From NCBI GenBank assembly GCA_964019655.1, contig CAXHTR010000006.1, forward strand, positions 1,054,001 through 1,118,000: a DNA stretch of 64,000 nt, given 5' to 3'. The position numbers were made by a program, and so were the translations under genes. Numbering within the stretch: the first letter of the stretch is position 1; the number at the start of each line of letters is the position of its first letter. The notes under the pieces are model-generated. The model searched no databases. It worked only from the letters and a program-made list of their open reading frames with translations, and was not told where the DNA came from. This document shows, one piece after another, positions 9,534 through 18,716 of this stretch. The DNA comes from Perkinsela sp. pyNocScin1 (Eukaryota > Euglenozoa > Kinetoplastea > Prokinetoplastida > Perkinselidae).

Positions 9534-10077
9534 TGGATTATGTAGGGAAAATTTTGCAAATGAGTATCTATAGGTGGGTACAGCAGCGAAATAAACGTAA
9601 GATAAGATTCGGATTCACAAGAAGCTTGCAATGTTCTTTGAACCCGTCGAAGGCCGATGCTCGGCAACGTGATGGGTCTAGGTCTCTGCGTTCTGACAAT
9701 TCTCGACGCATCACAGCATCTGGTCTTGCCTAAAAAGTGTCTGATTTGATGTGCTTGTTTGATTGTTGGTTTGTGTCACCAACAAAGAGTTTATCACTTT
9801 TTGCTCAGGTTGGGGGTCATAAATGATGATCAGCAGGTTCTTACCAGAGACAAAGCACAATCTGTGCATCGAATAGCCCACTCAATCATTCTCTGCATTT
9901 ATGTAGTGTGCTTCATTCATTATCGCAGAAGCATATGTGCTATGGGCTACAAAGAGACTAGATAAAAAGAGCGCAGGATGCATTTCATTCAGCTTTTGTC
10001 AGTACTGCGCCCATCCCACCTTTTGATGTAAAAAGGTTCACGGGCCTAAAATCCCATCCGCACAGAAAGCGATTGTA
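9534..10077. other. intergenic, about 540 bp
   Basis: Spacer between two LRR genes. No LRR relic, tRNA or repeat was recognised on either strand. Short frames on the plus strand here have no family support. Confidence 0.4.
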
Positions 10078-10743
10078 TCATGATCCGAAAACAATTCGCT
10101 GATCCAGTGGCCCCCCATCAAGGTTTGTGACACTGACTGTCTTCATGCGGTTTGCGTCCATCTGCACCTCCTCGAGTGACTCCGGCAGCGCCGCGTTGTC
10201 CACAACGAGCCCCGTCAGACCACAGCGCATGACGTCGATCGACCTGATGTTCGGTGGGAGATCGAACAGCTGTATAGTGCCCTTGATCGGGTTCAGTCGC
10301 AGCGAGAGGCGCTCAAGCTTACGGGGTAGAACCCGCAGGTCAACGGTCCCGATGATGTTTGAACTGACGAGGCTGATGACCACTCCTTCTCGCGGCAAAT
10401 GGCGCGTCTCGAGTGAGCCGCGACGATGTCGGCCTCGAATATTCACCATCTGCGCAGTGCTCGGCAGCCACCGAAAATCGATTGGAGTGCGGAGGGTCAT
10501 GGGAACTTCCCATGTGATACTGAACACGAGCCCTTCTTGACAGGCAATACCCTCCCAGTCGCACGCATGAAATGGGTGCTGCGCCTGTCTATCGACTAAG
10601 CCATAGGCGCGCAGAATATCGTCGCGACCAGAAAGTTCTGGGCGGAATCTGATGAGTCTGTGCATGGTTTCATCTTGCATTTGGGAATAAAGGGGTTGGT
10701 CGAGATCTGCGGTTAGGGCCAAGAAGCAGAGGTGTGCGGGCAT
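10078..10743 (-). CDS. divergent secreted LRR protein (A6)
   Basis: A protein of 221 residues with leader MPAHLCFLALTA before DLDQP. The conserved SLSDQALMEML block is replaced by MQDETMHRLIRF, but the cap CDWEGIAC is kept. About five irregular repeats follow (RGSLETRHLP, IGTVDLRVLPRKLERLSL, KGTIQLFDLP). One of the most diverged members of the array. Confidence 0.82.
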   Translation of the reverse strand: MPAHLCFLALTADLDQPLYSQMQDETMHRLIRFRPELSGRDDILRAYGLVDRQAQHPFHACDWEGIACQEGLVFSITWEVPMTLRTPIDFRWLPSTAQMVNIRGRHRRGSLETRHLPREGVVISLVSSNIIGTVDLRVLPRKLERLSLRLNPIKGTIQLFDLPPNIRSIDVMRCGLTGLVVDNAALPESLEEVQMDANRMKTVSVTNLDGGPLDQRIVFGS

Positions 10744-10884
10744 TTGAGCGATAATATTGGGTTTGAAAAGAGAGTTATGCTTCGAATAATTATCTTTCAT
10801 CATCTCTTTCATTCATTTAGACACAGGATGGGTCCTTTCTTCTCTCCAATCGACAGTTGGGTCTTTATTGAAGTCGCTTAATAT

Positions 10885-12077
10885 TCACACACTTACTCGG
10901 CTATTTAAAGCTTGCACAACTCCTGCCACATCTTCCAACGGGATACTCGCACTTTCGACCCGCAAATCCTTCAGACCACGCGGGAGGTTTTCGACGCTGA
11001 CAACCCCTGAAAAAGCGTTGTGTGAGGCGTCAAGTTTTTTCATACCATCTGGAAGGCTACTGAAGTTCAGCACCCCTTCGAATCGGTTCCGACTGATGTT
11101 CAGGCGGTCGAGCGCAGGCGGCAGGTGCAGCATGTCAAAGACCCCTGTCAGGCGGTTTTTTGAACAGTGAGAAGATCCATTTGGTGGGGGAGACTCTTCG
11201 TCTCAACCGTCCCCGTAAAATCGTTCCCCTGTGCAGCGATCTGCTCCATGTTCGCCGGGAGACTGCCAAAGTCAAAGGATCCGTGAAACTGGCAGTTCGC
11301 CAGCCGGATGTACTCCAGACTCCGCGGGATGCAGTCGGCCCGAGCGCTCCCCGTGAAACGGTTCTCCCCGGCGAGAACCCCCAGCATGCCTTCGGGAAGG
11401 TTGCAGACGTCAAACTCGCCTTCGAGCTGATTGCCATAGATGTGCAGCAGGCGCACCTTCGAGCTCATTTTCTTCAGATGAAACTCCCCTGAAAAATTGT
11501 TCTCAACGAGGCGAATGTCGCCGAGGCTCGCCGGAGCCGCTTCGATATTGAGAGTCCCAAAAAAATTATTCTTTGAGGCAAAAAGATGATAGAGCCTTGG
11601 CGGCAGCCCCGCCAGGTCGAGCGTCCCCGTCAGCTGGTTCTTGCGGACCTCGAGCTCGCGCAGGGCCCGTGGGAGCTCGCTGGTCTCGAGCGTTCCCACA
11701 AAATTATTTTGGCAGAGATTGATTTTCTCAAGGTTTTCCGGCCACAGGCTGACGTCAAGCTCCCCGTTGAGCTTGTTGTTCTCTAGGTTGAGCGACGTGA
11801 CCGTCTGCGGGAGGAAGCGGAAGCATACACTGCCACCAAGGTGGTTTCGGTTCCGGTGGCTGGGCACACAAAGGTCAATGCCAACAAGACTTTTACTTTG
11901 ATAATGGAACTTGAAGGGAACTCTGTTCGGGGCAAAGGCACCGGAATTATCGATGATGCGCGTTCTGTCCGCGACGCCGTCGAAAAATGTCTCGAGGAGG
12001 ACTTCTTGCGGCATAAGCATCGGGTTGATGCGGCCGAGGCTCTCGGGGTCGGCTGTGAGAAATACAGCTGATAGCAT
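10885..12077 (-). pseudogene. long LRR gene broken by a one-base frameshift (A7)
   Basis: Two frames together encode about 400 residues. The first starts at 12077 (MLSAVFLTADPESLGRINP) and runs to a stop at 11148, ending DLLTVQKTA. The second resumes at once with FDMLHLPPALDRLNISRNRF and ends at 10885. Adding one base to the six-T run at 11156-11161 (plus strand) restores the LRR consensus across the junction (VQK-NRLTG). There are 12-13 repeats, among the most in the array. The usual cysteine cap is absent; a VPFKFHYQSKS segment takes its place. It could be a recent pseudogene, a homopolymer sequencing error, or a frameshifted gene still in use. Confidence 0.8.
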
Positions 12078-12496
12078 TTGGAATAAATTTTTATGTGAAT
12101 GGAAAGATTTTAATGATAAAGCGGCTGGAAAGGGAAGAGGGAGACTTTGTTTCTGCAAAGCTTTTATAAAAGCTTGTGAGAGCAGCAGCTATTCCTACGT
12201 TGTGACTCGCCGCAGCAGCACTGTGTTTTCTGCCCTTACATCTGTACTAGCCACGTGACATTCATCAGCGTCACACCGCCTTCCTGCACCATGAGTCAAA
12301 CAGCACTGTCAGACTAATTCATACTGATCCCGATAGCAAGGTTCGGGCTCAGCCTGATGTTCTATGTGAAGGCACAGCTTAAACATTGTGAAAGGAATGA
12401 GACTTTGGAAGTCGAAAAATGCTTACGTTGCAGGTGAACATACTTTTTCTGAAGTTTAAGTACTAAAGCCCTAGCGCTGTACACAAAGCGCATTTT
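12078..12496. other. intergenic, about 420 bp
   Basis: Spacer between A7 and A8. I see no gene, relic or repeat in it. Confidence 0.4.
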
Positions 12497-13123
12497 TTAT
12501 AGAATGACCCGCTGCCAGTCGACGTCATCCTCAAAGTCAGCCTCTCGAATCCGGCATCCTTGCAAAAAGATGATGAGCGAATTAGGGGGCATTTCACCGA
12601 TTCGAATAGACTCCTGCTGTACCTTGTGCTCGCTGATTTCTACAGTTGTCAGCGACATCGGTAAGTTCTGAATGTTTTCAAGGCCGCTGATGCGATTGTG
12701 CATAGCTCTGAAAACTTTGAGGCCCCTCGGCAGGCTGCCGAGGTCCAAGGTCCCCGAAAAATTGCAGTCCTTAAGCTGAAAGTGCTCTAACGTCTTAGGG
12801 AGGCCCTGCGTGTGCACCTTACCATACAGTCTCTGCCGGCTTATCGAAAGCATCTCAAGGTGGCGGGGAATCATTCCAAAGTCGATTGAACCAATCAGTG
12901 GAATTCTGCCCCAGCTCTGCCAGAAAATTCTGGAAACAGAGCTTTCTGTGCACGAAATACCGACCCATGAGCACACATCGGCTTCATCGCCCTGCAAAAG
13001 TGCTCGGGCATGGCTGTAGTTTTCTGGAGTGAAAAATAGCTCAACCATTTGCTGATCGCTGAGCATTGTGACGTCCATGCGGCCAATGTATGTTGAATCT
13101 GCAGTGAGAAGCACGGAGAGCAT
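12497..13123 (-). CDS. secreted LRR protein, short FFTPD type (A8)
   Basis: A protein of 208 residues: leader MLSVLLTA, then STYIGRMDVTMLSDQQMVELFFTPENYSHA and cap CSWVGISC. About five repeats are followed by the tail FEDDVDWQRVIL, which resembles the A4 tail. Directly after the start codon the mRNA-sense strand reads as a pyrimidine tract ending CACTGCAG, which could also act as a splice acceptor. Confidence 0.88.
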   Translation of the reverse strand: MLSVLLTADSTYIGRMDVTMLSDQQMVELFFTPENYSHARALLQGDEADVCSWVGISCTESSVSRIFWQSWGRIPLIGSIDFGMIPRHLEMLSISRQRLYGKVHTQGLPKTLEHFQLKDCNFSGTLDLGSLPRGLKVFRAMHNRISGLENIQNLPMSLTTVEISEHKVQQESIRIGEMPPNSLIIFLQGCRIREADFEDDVDWQRVIL

Positions 13124-13270
13124 TTATACTTGAAAAAGCAATCTGAATAGATTAATATTAATGAGAGCCTTCATAGCCAGAAAAACGTAGATCTGATAGT
13201 TTTTGATTTTATATCTCTTATATTTTGAAACAGAGCGCTAACCAAGCGAATACAGCATTTTTTTGATATC

Positions 13271-14038
13271 TCAACCATTCGTGTCAACAATTCGATCGAA
13301 CCTGCCCTTATCAACGAAAAATCGCGCAATCCCGTTTGTTGGCACCGCGATGACGAGCGTCTTTTGCGAGATCTGGGTTCTGTTGAAAAAGAATCCGTCG
13401 AGGGTCACAGGTATGGTGCGAAGATTGATGGTCCCCGAGAATTTGTTGTCACTCAGGTTGAGCGTCTCAATACACTCTGGAAGGTGCCCAAAGTCCAGCG
13501 TGCCCTCAAATCTGTTCCGCTGTGCGTTGAAGACCACTGCTTTTGGTGGCAAATGCTCGAGATGGAGACTTCCGCTGAGCTTATTGGCGCCGATGAACAT
13601 CTGCTCAATTTTTTCGGGAAGCCCCTTCATGTAGAAAGTTCCTTCAAAAAGATTCCTGTCGAGGTCGACAAAGGTTAGGTCACGCGGCAGGTCAGCTGTC
13701 TCGATCGTCCCTTCAAGACACATGTCGTTCAGGTCGAGCCACGCAAGCTTGCTCGGCAACCAGTGCAGATCGATGCGCCCACCAGGCCCAACGATAAAGT
13801 CATCTTCCGATATGAAATTTTCTCTCTGATTGAAAACAATTTTCGTTACGTTGTCATCGGTTATATCAAGACCCCTCCAGTACTTGATGTCGAGAAACTC
13901 GCCGGGGATACTTTGAATGATGCTGAGGTACTTGATATCAGAAACGAGGAGTTCCATGCGTGTTTGTTCCGAGAGCGAAGATGCATCAACGCGGCCGCAT
14001 GATGGGATGTCGAGGAGGTAGAGGTACTGTGGGAACAT
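13271..14038 (-). CDS. secreted LRR protein without cysteine cap (A9)
   Basis: A protein of 255 residues beginning MFPQYLYLLDIPSCGRVDASSLSEQTRMELLVSDI. Where relatives have C-x-W-x-G-V-x-C, this one has YWRGLDI, so both cap cysteines are lost while Trp and Gly stay. About six repeats follow, and the end is FDRIVDTNG, a shortened form of the V.DENGN tail of relatives. The start is fixed by the family alignment; open frame continues upstream but is not conserved. Confidence 0.86.
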   Translation of the reverse strand: MFPQYLYLLDIPSCGRVDASSLSEQTRMELLVSDIKYLSIIQSIPGEFLDIKYWRGLDITDDNVTKIVFNQRENFISEDDFIVGPGGRIDLHWLPSKLAWLDLNDMCLEGTIETADLPRDLTFVDLDRNLFEGTFYMKGLPEKIEQMFIGANKLSGSLHLEHLPPKAVVFNAQRNRFEGTLDFGHLPECIETLNLSDNKFSGTINLRTIPVTLDGFFFNRTQISQKTLVIAVPTNGIARFFVDKGRFDRIVDTNG

Positions 14039-14839
14039 GGTAAGAAAACAAACTGAAAACAAGTTAGTGTAATAAGTAAATATGCATGCGGAGATATGCC
14101 CCAGCGAGAAATATGCGCCATTAGTTTGAATGCGCAGAGTCATCGGAAAGCTGACTGCACAAGATCTTTCCAAATTATCTTTTGTAGCAGTGCTTCTCAA
14201 CCTTGAGGCTTAGTTTCGACGCCGCCGACAAAGATCCGTATTCAATCTTGGGAAAATACGACGGATGAGATACGAGCCAGTGTCATCTGCGCTGAGCAAA
14301 TAATAATAGAGCACAATGACCTGTTTGCAGGCTACAGAGTCATTTGCAATTGGCAGAGGCACAGTTCGGATTTCAATGGCATTGAAAATATCTAGAGCCT
14401 GTACAAGAGGCATTTGAACCCATATCTTGTTTGCCTTCGCAGTGAGACCATGACAAACGAAAAACTCATTTGGCAAATGGTGTAAAAGCACTTAAAAAAC
14501 AAGAAAGGACGAATCCATCGCCAAGTGCTCTCATTCAACGCAAGAATGCTCGTTTGCAAAGAGCGAAGTGGTGGGTATACGGGCCATAAGGTACTGAAAT
14601 TTCAAGCCGGGTGATGAAATTTTTGAAGACTTTTCAGTCCCTTAAAGTATGAGAAATCAATTTTCCTCAATTCAAATTTTCCGCAACTGTACTCGCAGAA
14701 AGTACTCTCGTCTAAGCTATAAATCGGCTTCCTATCATTCCTCGATGACATTTCACTGAGGTAACAAAAAAATTGATCAGACTCTAATTCCCGCTCTGCA
14801 GATCAAAAAGTTTTCTCTCTTTCAAAAGCTATCAGTACA
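14039..14839. other. intergenic with an unassigned minus-strand frame
   Basis: About 800 bp between A10 and A9. A minus-strand frame of some 90 codons (14210-14491) lacks an ATG at its beginning; its first ATG is internal. It contains Cys/Tyr/Leu-rich sequence (VIVLYYYLLSADD) with no LRR pattern. I cannot tell a small gene from chance here. Confidence 0.3.
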
Positions 14840-15640
14840 CTATTCAGAAGGAATATTTGCAATCGTGGGATCTTTATATTTGCTGAGGTCAAGATCACCC
14901 GATTCCATGAATTGAAATTCCATAGAGAAGTGCTTGTGAAGTATAATGCGGCTGTCAAACTTCTTTTGACCTGCCGGAATAATTCTTGTCTCTCGCCTTT
15001 TCGAATTTTTTACAAAGTTAGAGATGCAAAGTGCTTCCAGCGATTCTGGGAGGTTTTCGAATACGACATACGCCTTTGTATGCTTCGAGTTACTCAGATG
15101 TAGAAACCGCATGGTTTTGGGAAGTCTATTGATAAAGATAATACCTCTGTACCACCCAGCTATGACTATCAACTCTTCCATTTTTGAAGGAAGATTCTCC
15201 AAGTTGATAGTCCTATCGGCCTCGTCATCAAACGGGACACCAACGCGTACCAAAGAGAGAAATCGCAGATCTCGTGGAAGCTTTTCTGTATCCCAGCCAT
15301 TCATTGCTCGTAACCTATCTAGGCGGAGGTACGCAGTGGTTGGTGGTATCCAGCCCATGTCGACGACATACCTGGTGATACGCTCTTCGTATTCGAACGC
15401 GCGAATGATACCGGCAGCACATCGAACGCCCTTCCAAGAGCATACGCTCCGCTTCATGCTTGAATCACTGCACAGGCGAGTGTAAAGCGGTCTATAAGGC
15501 CCCGGTACTCTGGTGCCCGTGAACAGTTGCATGCAATCCACCTGTAACGATTGCATTGCTGTGGTTGGACTCGAAGTCGGAATAATCAGATTACTATCAG
15601 TGCATATGATTGCGTGCACGAAGTTGAAAAGCATTTGCAT
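14840..15640 (-). CDS. highly divergent secreted LRR protein (A10)
   Basis: A protein of 266 residues with a conventional signal peptide (MQMLFNFVHAIICTDS). A longer N-terminal segment (CMQLFTGTRVPGPYRP) precedes the cap CSWKGVRC. The LRR pattern is weak: KLPRDLRFLSL, NLPSKMEELIV, RLPKTMRFLHL and NLPESLEALCI keep the LPxxLxxL half-repeats, but the N-x-L-x-G half is mostly gone. The C-terminus is charged and rich in Lys, Asp and His. Its position inside the array and its cap show common origin. Confidence 0.8.
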   Translation of the reverse strand: MQMLFNFVHAIICTDSNLIIPTSSPTTAMQSLQVDCMQLFTGTRVPGPYRPLYTRLCSDSSMKRSVCSWKGVRCAAGIIRAFEYEERITRYVVDMGWIPPTTAYLRLDRLRAMNGWDTEKLPRDLRFLSLVRVGVPFDDEADRTINLENLPSKMEELIVIAGWYRGIIFINRLPKTMRFLHLSNSKHTKAYVVFENLPESLEALCISNFVKNSKRRETRIIPAGQKKFDSRIILHKHFSMEFQFMESGDLDLSKYKDPTIANIPSE

Positions 15641-16088
15641 ATTCAAATAAAGATTTTTGTCGTGTATCAGGGAGAAAGCGACAATATTTGGCGGTATTTT
15701 CTACATTGAAAAAATATCGGAAAGCCAAAAGTGATGTTCGTGGTATGATAAACCTGAAATGCATCAAAAACGAAAAGCGCTACGATGCACTTCTCCAGGG
15801 CTAAGCATGCGATGTATCAGAAAGATAAAGTCCTTACTTTGCCTTTATTTACCTACATATCAAAAAATATCAAATTCTGGAGGAAATAGTGATTGAAGGC
15901 ACGGACACTGAAAGAGAAAACTGTATTGGGCGGGATAAGCCTTATCCTAGAAGCTCTGACAGATAAAAATCACTCGAATCACTCACTTTGCATTTCTGCG
16001 CTGCCTGTCAGTGTCATCTGCTCAATTCATTCATTTCATTTGTCATCAACTATTCATATTTTGTATTCACATCTCTTCAACCCGCTTC
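15641..16088. other. intergenic, about 450 bp
   Basis: AT-rich spacer. The part near 16,000-16,080 is rich in pyrimidines and cat/ttc on the plus strand. No gene or relic recognised. Confidence 0.4.
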
Positions 16089-17006
16089 TCAGTACCCCAT
16101 GAACTCCCGGCGCTGCGCCAGCAGAATTTTATCCTGTGAATGCACCTCACCATTCTCGTCAACCACAGCCGCAATGTTGTTGTCATGCAGAAACACATTG
16201 TGCACACCACTGCCATGCACGACCGCCGTGCCCTCGAGCTCGTTCTGCGATACGTCACAGACTGCAATGTGTCGGGGAAGCACGAGCTCTCCCGTAAAAT
16301 GGTTGTTCTCCAGCAAGAGCTTTTGGAGACCCGGCGGGATCTCAGAGAGGCCCAGCGTCCCCTGCAGGGCGTTGTTACCGAGGCCGAGGATGGTCAGCCC
16401 CTTTGGGAGGTGGTCGAGATAGATTGTCCCGTCAAAAAGATTGAAATTCGCCTCGAGGTGCTCGAGCGTCTCGGGGAGGCGCGTCAGGTCCAAACCGCCC
16501 ATGAACCTGTTCATGCAGATATTGAAGAACTCGAGACCCTGCGGAAGCGTGCTAAGCACGACGCTGCCCGCCAGCTGGTTGCCGAGGACGTCGAGATCGT
16601 AGATATGGGGCGGGAGGCTGGCGGTGTCGAGCTCTCCCAGAAACTTATTGCCTTTGAGGCTGAGCACTTTGAGTCCCCGCGGCATCTCTGCTGCATTGAA
16701 TGTGCCGGCGCATCCATTAAAGATAATGTGGCAGTAGACACACTGCCGCGGGATGTGGTCGAGCGCGAGAGAGCCCTCGATAGCGAGGCGGAGGCTGATC
16801 TCAGCCACAACGTCTGGATCTTCGCACGTCACGCCCTTCCAGTCGCAGACGTCGAGGTACTCGCCGTCGTCGTCCATGAACTGTTCTTTCGAGATTGGTT
16901 CTAAGCCCTCGATGAGGAGCTCCATCATCGTCTGGTCGGGCACAGACGAGGGGTCGAAGCGGCCGGCGGCGGTGTCAGCGGAGGAGAGTAGCAGGCATAT
17001 GGGCAT
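16089..17006 (-). CDS. secreted LRR protein (A11)
   Basis: A protein of 305 residues, a good reference member. Leader MPICLLLSSADTAA, then GRFDPSSVPDQTMMELLIEGL and cap CDWKGVTC. Seven near-perfect 23-residue units follow, e.g. LEHLEANFNLFDGTIYLDHLP, flanked by weaker ones. It ends with a polar tail (QRREFMGY), no anchor. Fairly GC-rich. Confidence 0.9.
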   Translation of the reverse strand: MPICLLLSSADTAAGRFDPSSVPDQTMMELLIEGLEPISKEQFMDDDGEYLDVCDWKGVTCEDPDVVAEISLRLAIEGSLALDHIPRQCVYCHIIFNGCAGTFNAAEMPRGLKVLSLKGNKFLGELDTASLPPHIYDLDVLGNQLAGSVVLSTLPQGLEFFNICMNRFMGGLDLTRLPETLEHLEANFNLFDGTIYLDHLPKGLTILGLGNNALQGTLGLSEIPPGLQKLLLENNHFTGELVLPRHIAVCDVSQNELEGTAVVHGSGVHNVFLHDNNIAAVVDENGEVHSQDKILLAQRREFMGY

Positions 17007-17152
17007 TTAATATTCAAATTTTGGTGAGTGGGAGAAAATAGGAAATGCTTCGGTGCAGTGCGGAATAGGGGAAGAACATTTCTAAATGAAGCATTTGATT
17101 AGTATTTCATTATATAAATTTGTTGCAGCGAAGCGACCCTATGTCCAATCCA

Positions 17153-18013
17153 CTATTCATCTAACCATTCCGCTTCGTGGCGGTGCGGGTTTCCGTTTTC
17201 GTCGAGAATCTTTGTCAGGCCCATAAATGTGCCAACCTTTACCATGCACCTATGGTCGAACCATAGTTCGCGCGTCGGTTCGGCGGTGTGCGCAAGCACA
17301 GCAGTCCCACTCAGCGGATTTTGCCTGATCCCCAGGTACGTAAGGCTGGGCGGAAATTCAAGGACCCGCACGTCACCTGTAAACAAGTTTTCCGTCAGGT
17401 CAAGCCTTGTTATTCCTTGTGGCAGCGCAGCAATGTGAATTTCGCCTGTCAGCGCATTCTCGGACAGATTGAGCTGTTTGAGTGACGATGGCAGATTGCG
17501 CAGCGATATTTCTCCGCTGAACTTGTTGCGAAACGCGTGGAAACACACAAGTGAGTCAGGAAGATCAGGAAGTGCACACTTTCCACTGAATTCATTCCTA
17601 TGGATACTCACTTGCGCAATTTTCGGTGGGAATGCTTGGAAGTTGAGGGTGCCATGCAGCGCATTGATTCGCAGATAGAGAGCGACGAGACCCCGCGGTA
17701 GAACAGCCAGGTCGAGCGTTCCACGCAGACGGGATTCAGTAAAAGAAAAGTACGTCACGAGTGGTGGAATCCACTCAAACTTGAATTGCGTCTCGGAACA
17801 TGTGGCCTTGGTACGTTGGAATCGTATAACGCGATCATCGACGCATTGCACCCCGTACCACTCGCACACATCGTCGTAGTTCCCGTTTTGATCTTGATAG
17901 ACTGAGCGGTATTTCTCGCCTAAACTGTCGGCCAGCATCTCCATCAGGGCTTGGTCGGAGAGCGAGTCGTAGTCGAGCCTGCCGAGCGATGGGTCGATCA
18001 AGAGGAAAAGCAT
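17153..18013 (-). CDS. secreted LRR protein (A12)
   Basis: A protein of 286 residues. The leader is the shortest of all: MLFLLI directly before DPSLGRLDYDSLSDQALMEML. Cap CEWYGVQC; about eight repeats; tail DENGNPHRHEAEWLDE, the best preserved form of the family tail. A strong candidate trans-splice acceptor lies five bases before this ATG (see separate entry), which argues against upstream in-frame Met codons. Confidence 0.9.
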   Translation of the reverse strand: MLFLLIDPSLGRLDYDSLSDQALMEMLADSLGEKYRSVYQDQNGNYDDVCEWYGVQCVDDRVIRFQRTKATCSETQFKFEWIPPLVTYFSFTESRLRGTLDLAVLPRGLVALYLRINALHGTLNFQAFPPKIAQVSIHRNEFSGKCALPDLPDSLVCFHAFRNKFSGEISLRNLPSSLKQLNLSENALTGEIHIAALPQGITRLDLTENLFTGDVRVLEFPPSLTYLGIRQNPLSGTAVLAHTAEPTRELWFDHRCMVKVGTFMGLTKILDENGNPHRHEAEWLDE

Positions 18014-18061
18014 TTCTATTGGAAAAGCGTGACAGACAGAGGAAAGAGATAGAGACGAGCT
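18014..18061 (-). promoter_or_regulatory. putative spliced-leader trans-splice acceptor of A12
   Basis: On the minus strand a long pyrimidine-rich tract (CTCGTCTCTATCTCTTTCC and on) runs into TTTTCCAATAG, followed by AA and the ATG. This is the pattern of a kinetoplastid trans-splicing acceptor with a two-base 5' UTR remnant. The spliced-leader mechanism itself is inferred from gene organisation. Confidence 0.5.
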
Positions 18062-18166
18062 ACGCAATTATTCTTCCACATCATTTCATTCACATGAAGT
18101 GCAATTTTATATGCTCTTATCCAGGTACTCCTCACAGTTCGAATCTCCTACAACAACACTTGAGCA

Positions 18167-18625
18167 TCAATCCTTCTTCTCCCTATCTCCTTCTCTACCC
18201 TCGATCTGTCCACCTGCCTCTTCCACTTCAATCGCATCGACCTCAATACAGTCACTCTCGTCAATCACCGCCTCCGGCGACTTCTCCGAGATCTGCTCCC
18301 GCTCCGGGTCGAGGCACTTCTCCATGAATTTTTCCTCAACAGTCTCGCCCGCGTCGTTCTTCGTGACCTTGCCGAAGCGCGCGATGTTGCGCCCGTGCTC
18401 GTCCTTGCCGAGCCCAAAGGCCATCATGCCGTGCCGTCCGGGGTTCATCGGCATGTTCCCCATCGACGGGGTCATCGCGCGCATGTGCTCCATGGCAGCG
18501 GACATGAACGCCGCCGGGTTGAGGCGCTGGTTTCCATCAGATGCTGCAATAGAGTTCTTATCGTGAAATCGGCGGAAATTTTCAAATTTCAGTCGATGAA
18601 TGTGAATTTTCCGCAGTTGGCGCAT
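18167..18625 (-). CDS. small unknown protein, possibly mitochondrial
   Basis: About 152 residues, starting MRQLRKIHIHRLKFENFRRF, a Lys/Arg-rich stretch without acids that could be a mitochondrial presequence. A Met-rich segment follows (HMRAMTPSMGNMPMNP), then a well-formed region GLGKDEHGRNIARFGKV and an acidic C-terminus (DESDCIEVDAIEVEE). Non-repetitive composition, a favourable acceptor context (GAAAG before AAATG) and its place 90 bases downstream of the synthetase gene support a real gene. I do not recognise the family. Confidence 0.65.
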   Translation of the reverse strand: MRQLRKIHIHRLKFENFRRFHDKNSIAASDGNQRLNPAAFMSAAMEHMRAMTPSMGNMPMNPGRHGMMAFGLGKDEHGRNIARFGKVTKNDAGETVEEKFMEKCLDPEREQISEKSPEAVIDESDCIEVDAIEVEEAGGQIEGREGDREKKD

Positions 18626-18716
18626 TTCTTTCAAAATTCTCAAAAATTCAAAAAAAGTTTTCTCGTTCAGCTCAAAACCACAAACCCTCCCAACTCTACT
18701 CAAAAAGTACCTACGC

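Noticed and set aside
16140-16904. Long plus-strand open frame opposite LRR gene A11
   Set aside because: Antisense shadow of a GC-rich coding region; no domain, and all supported genes lie on the minus strand.
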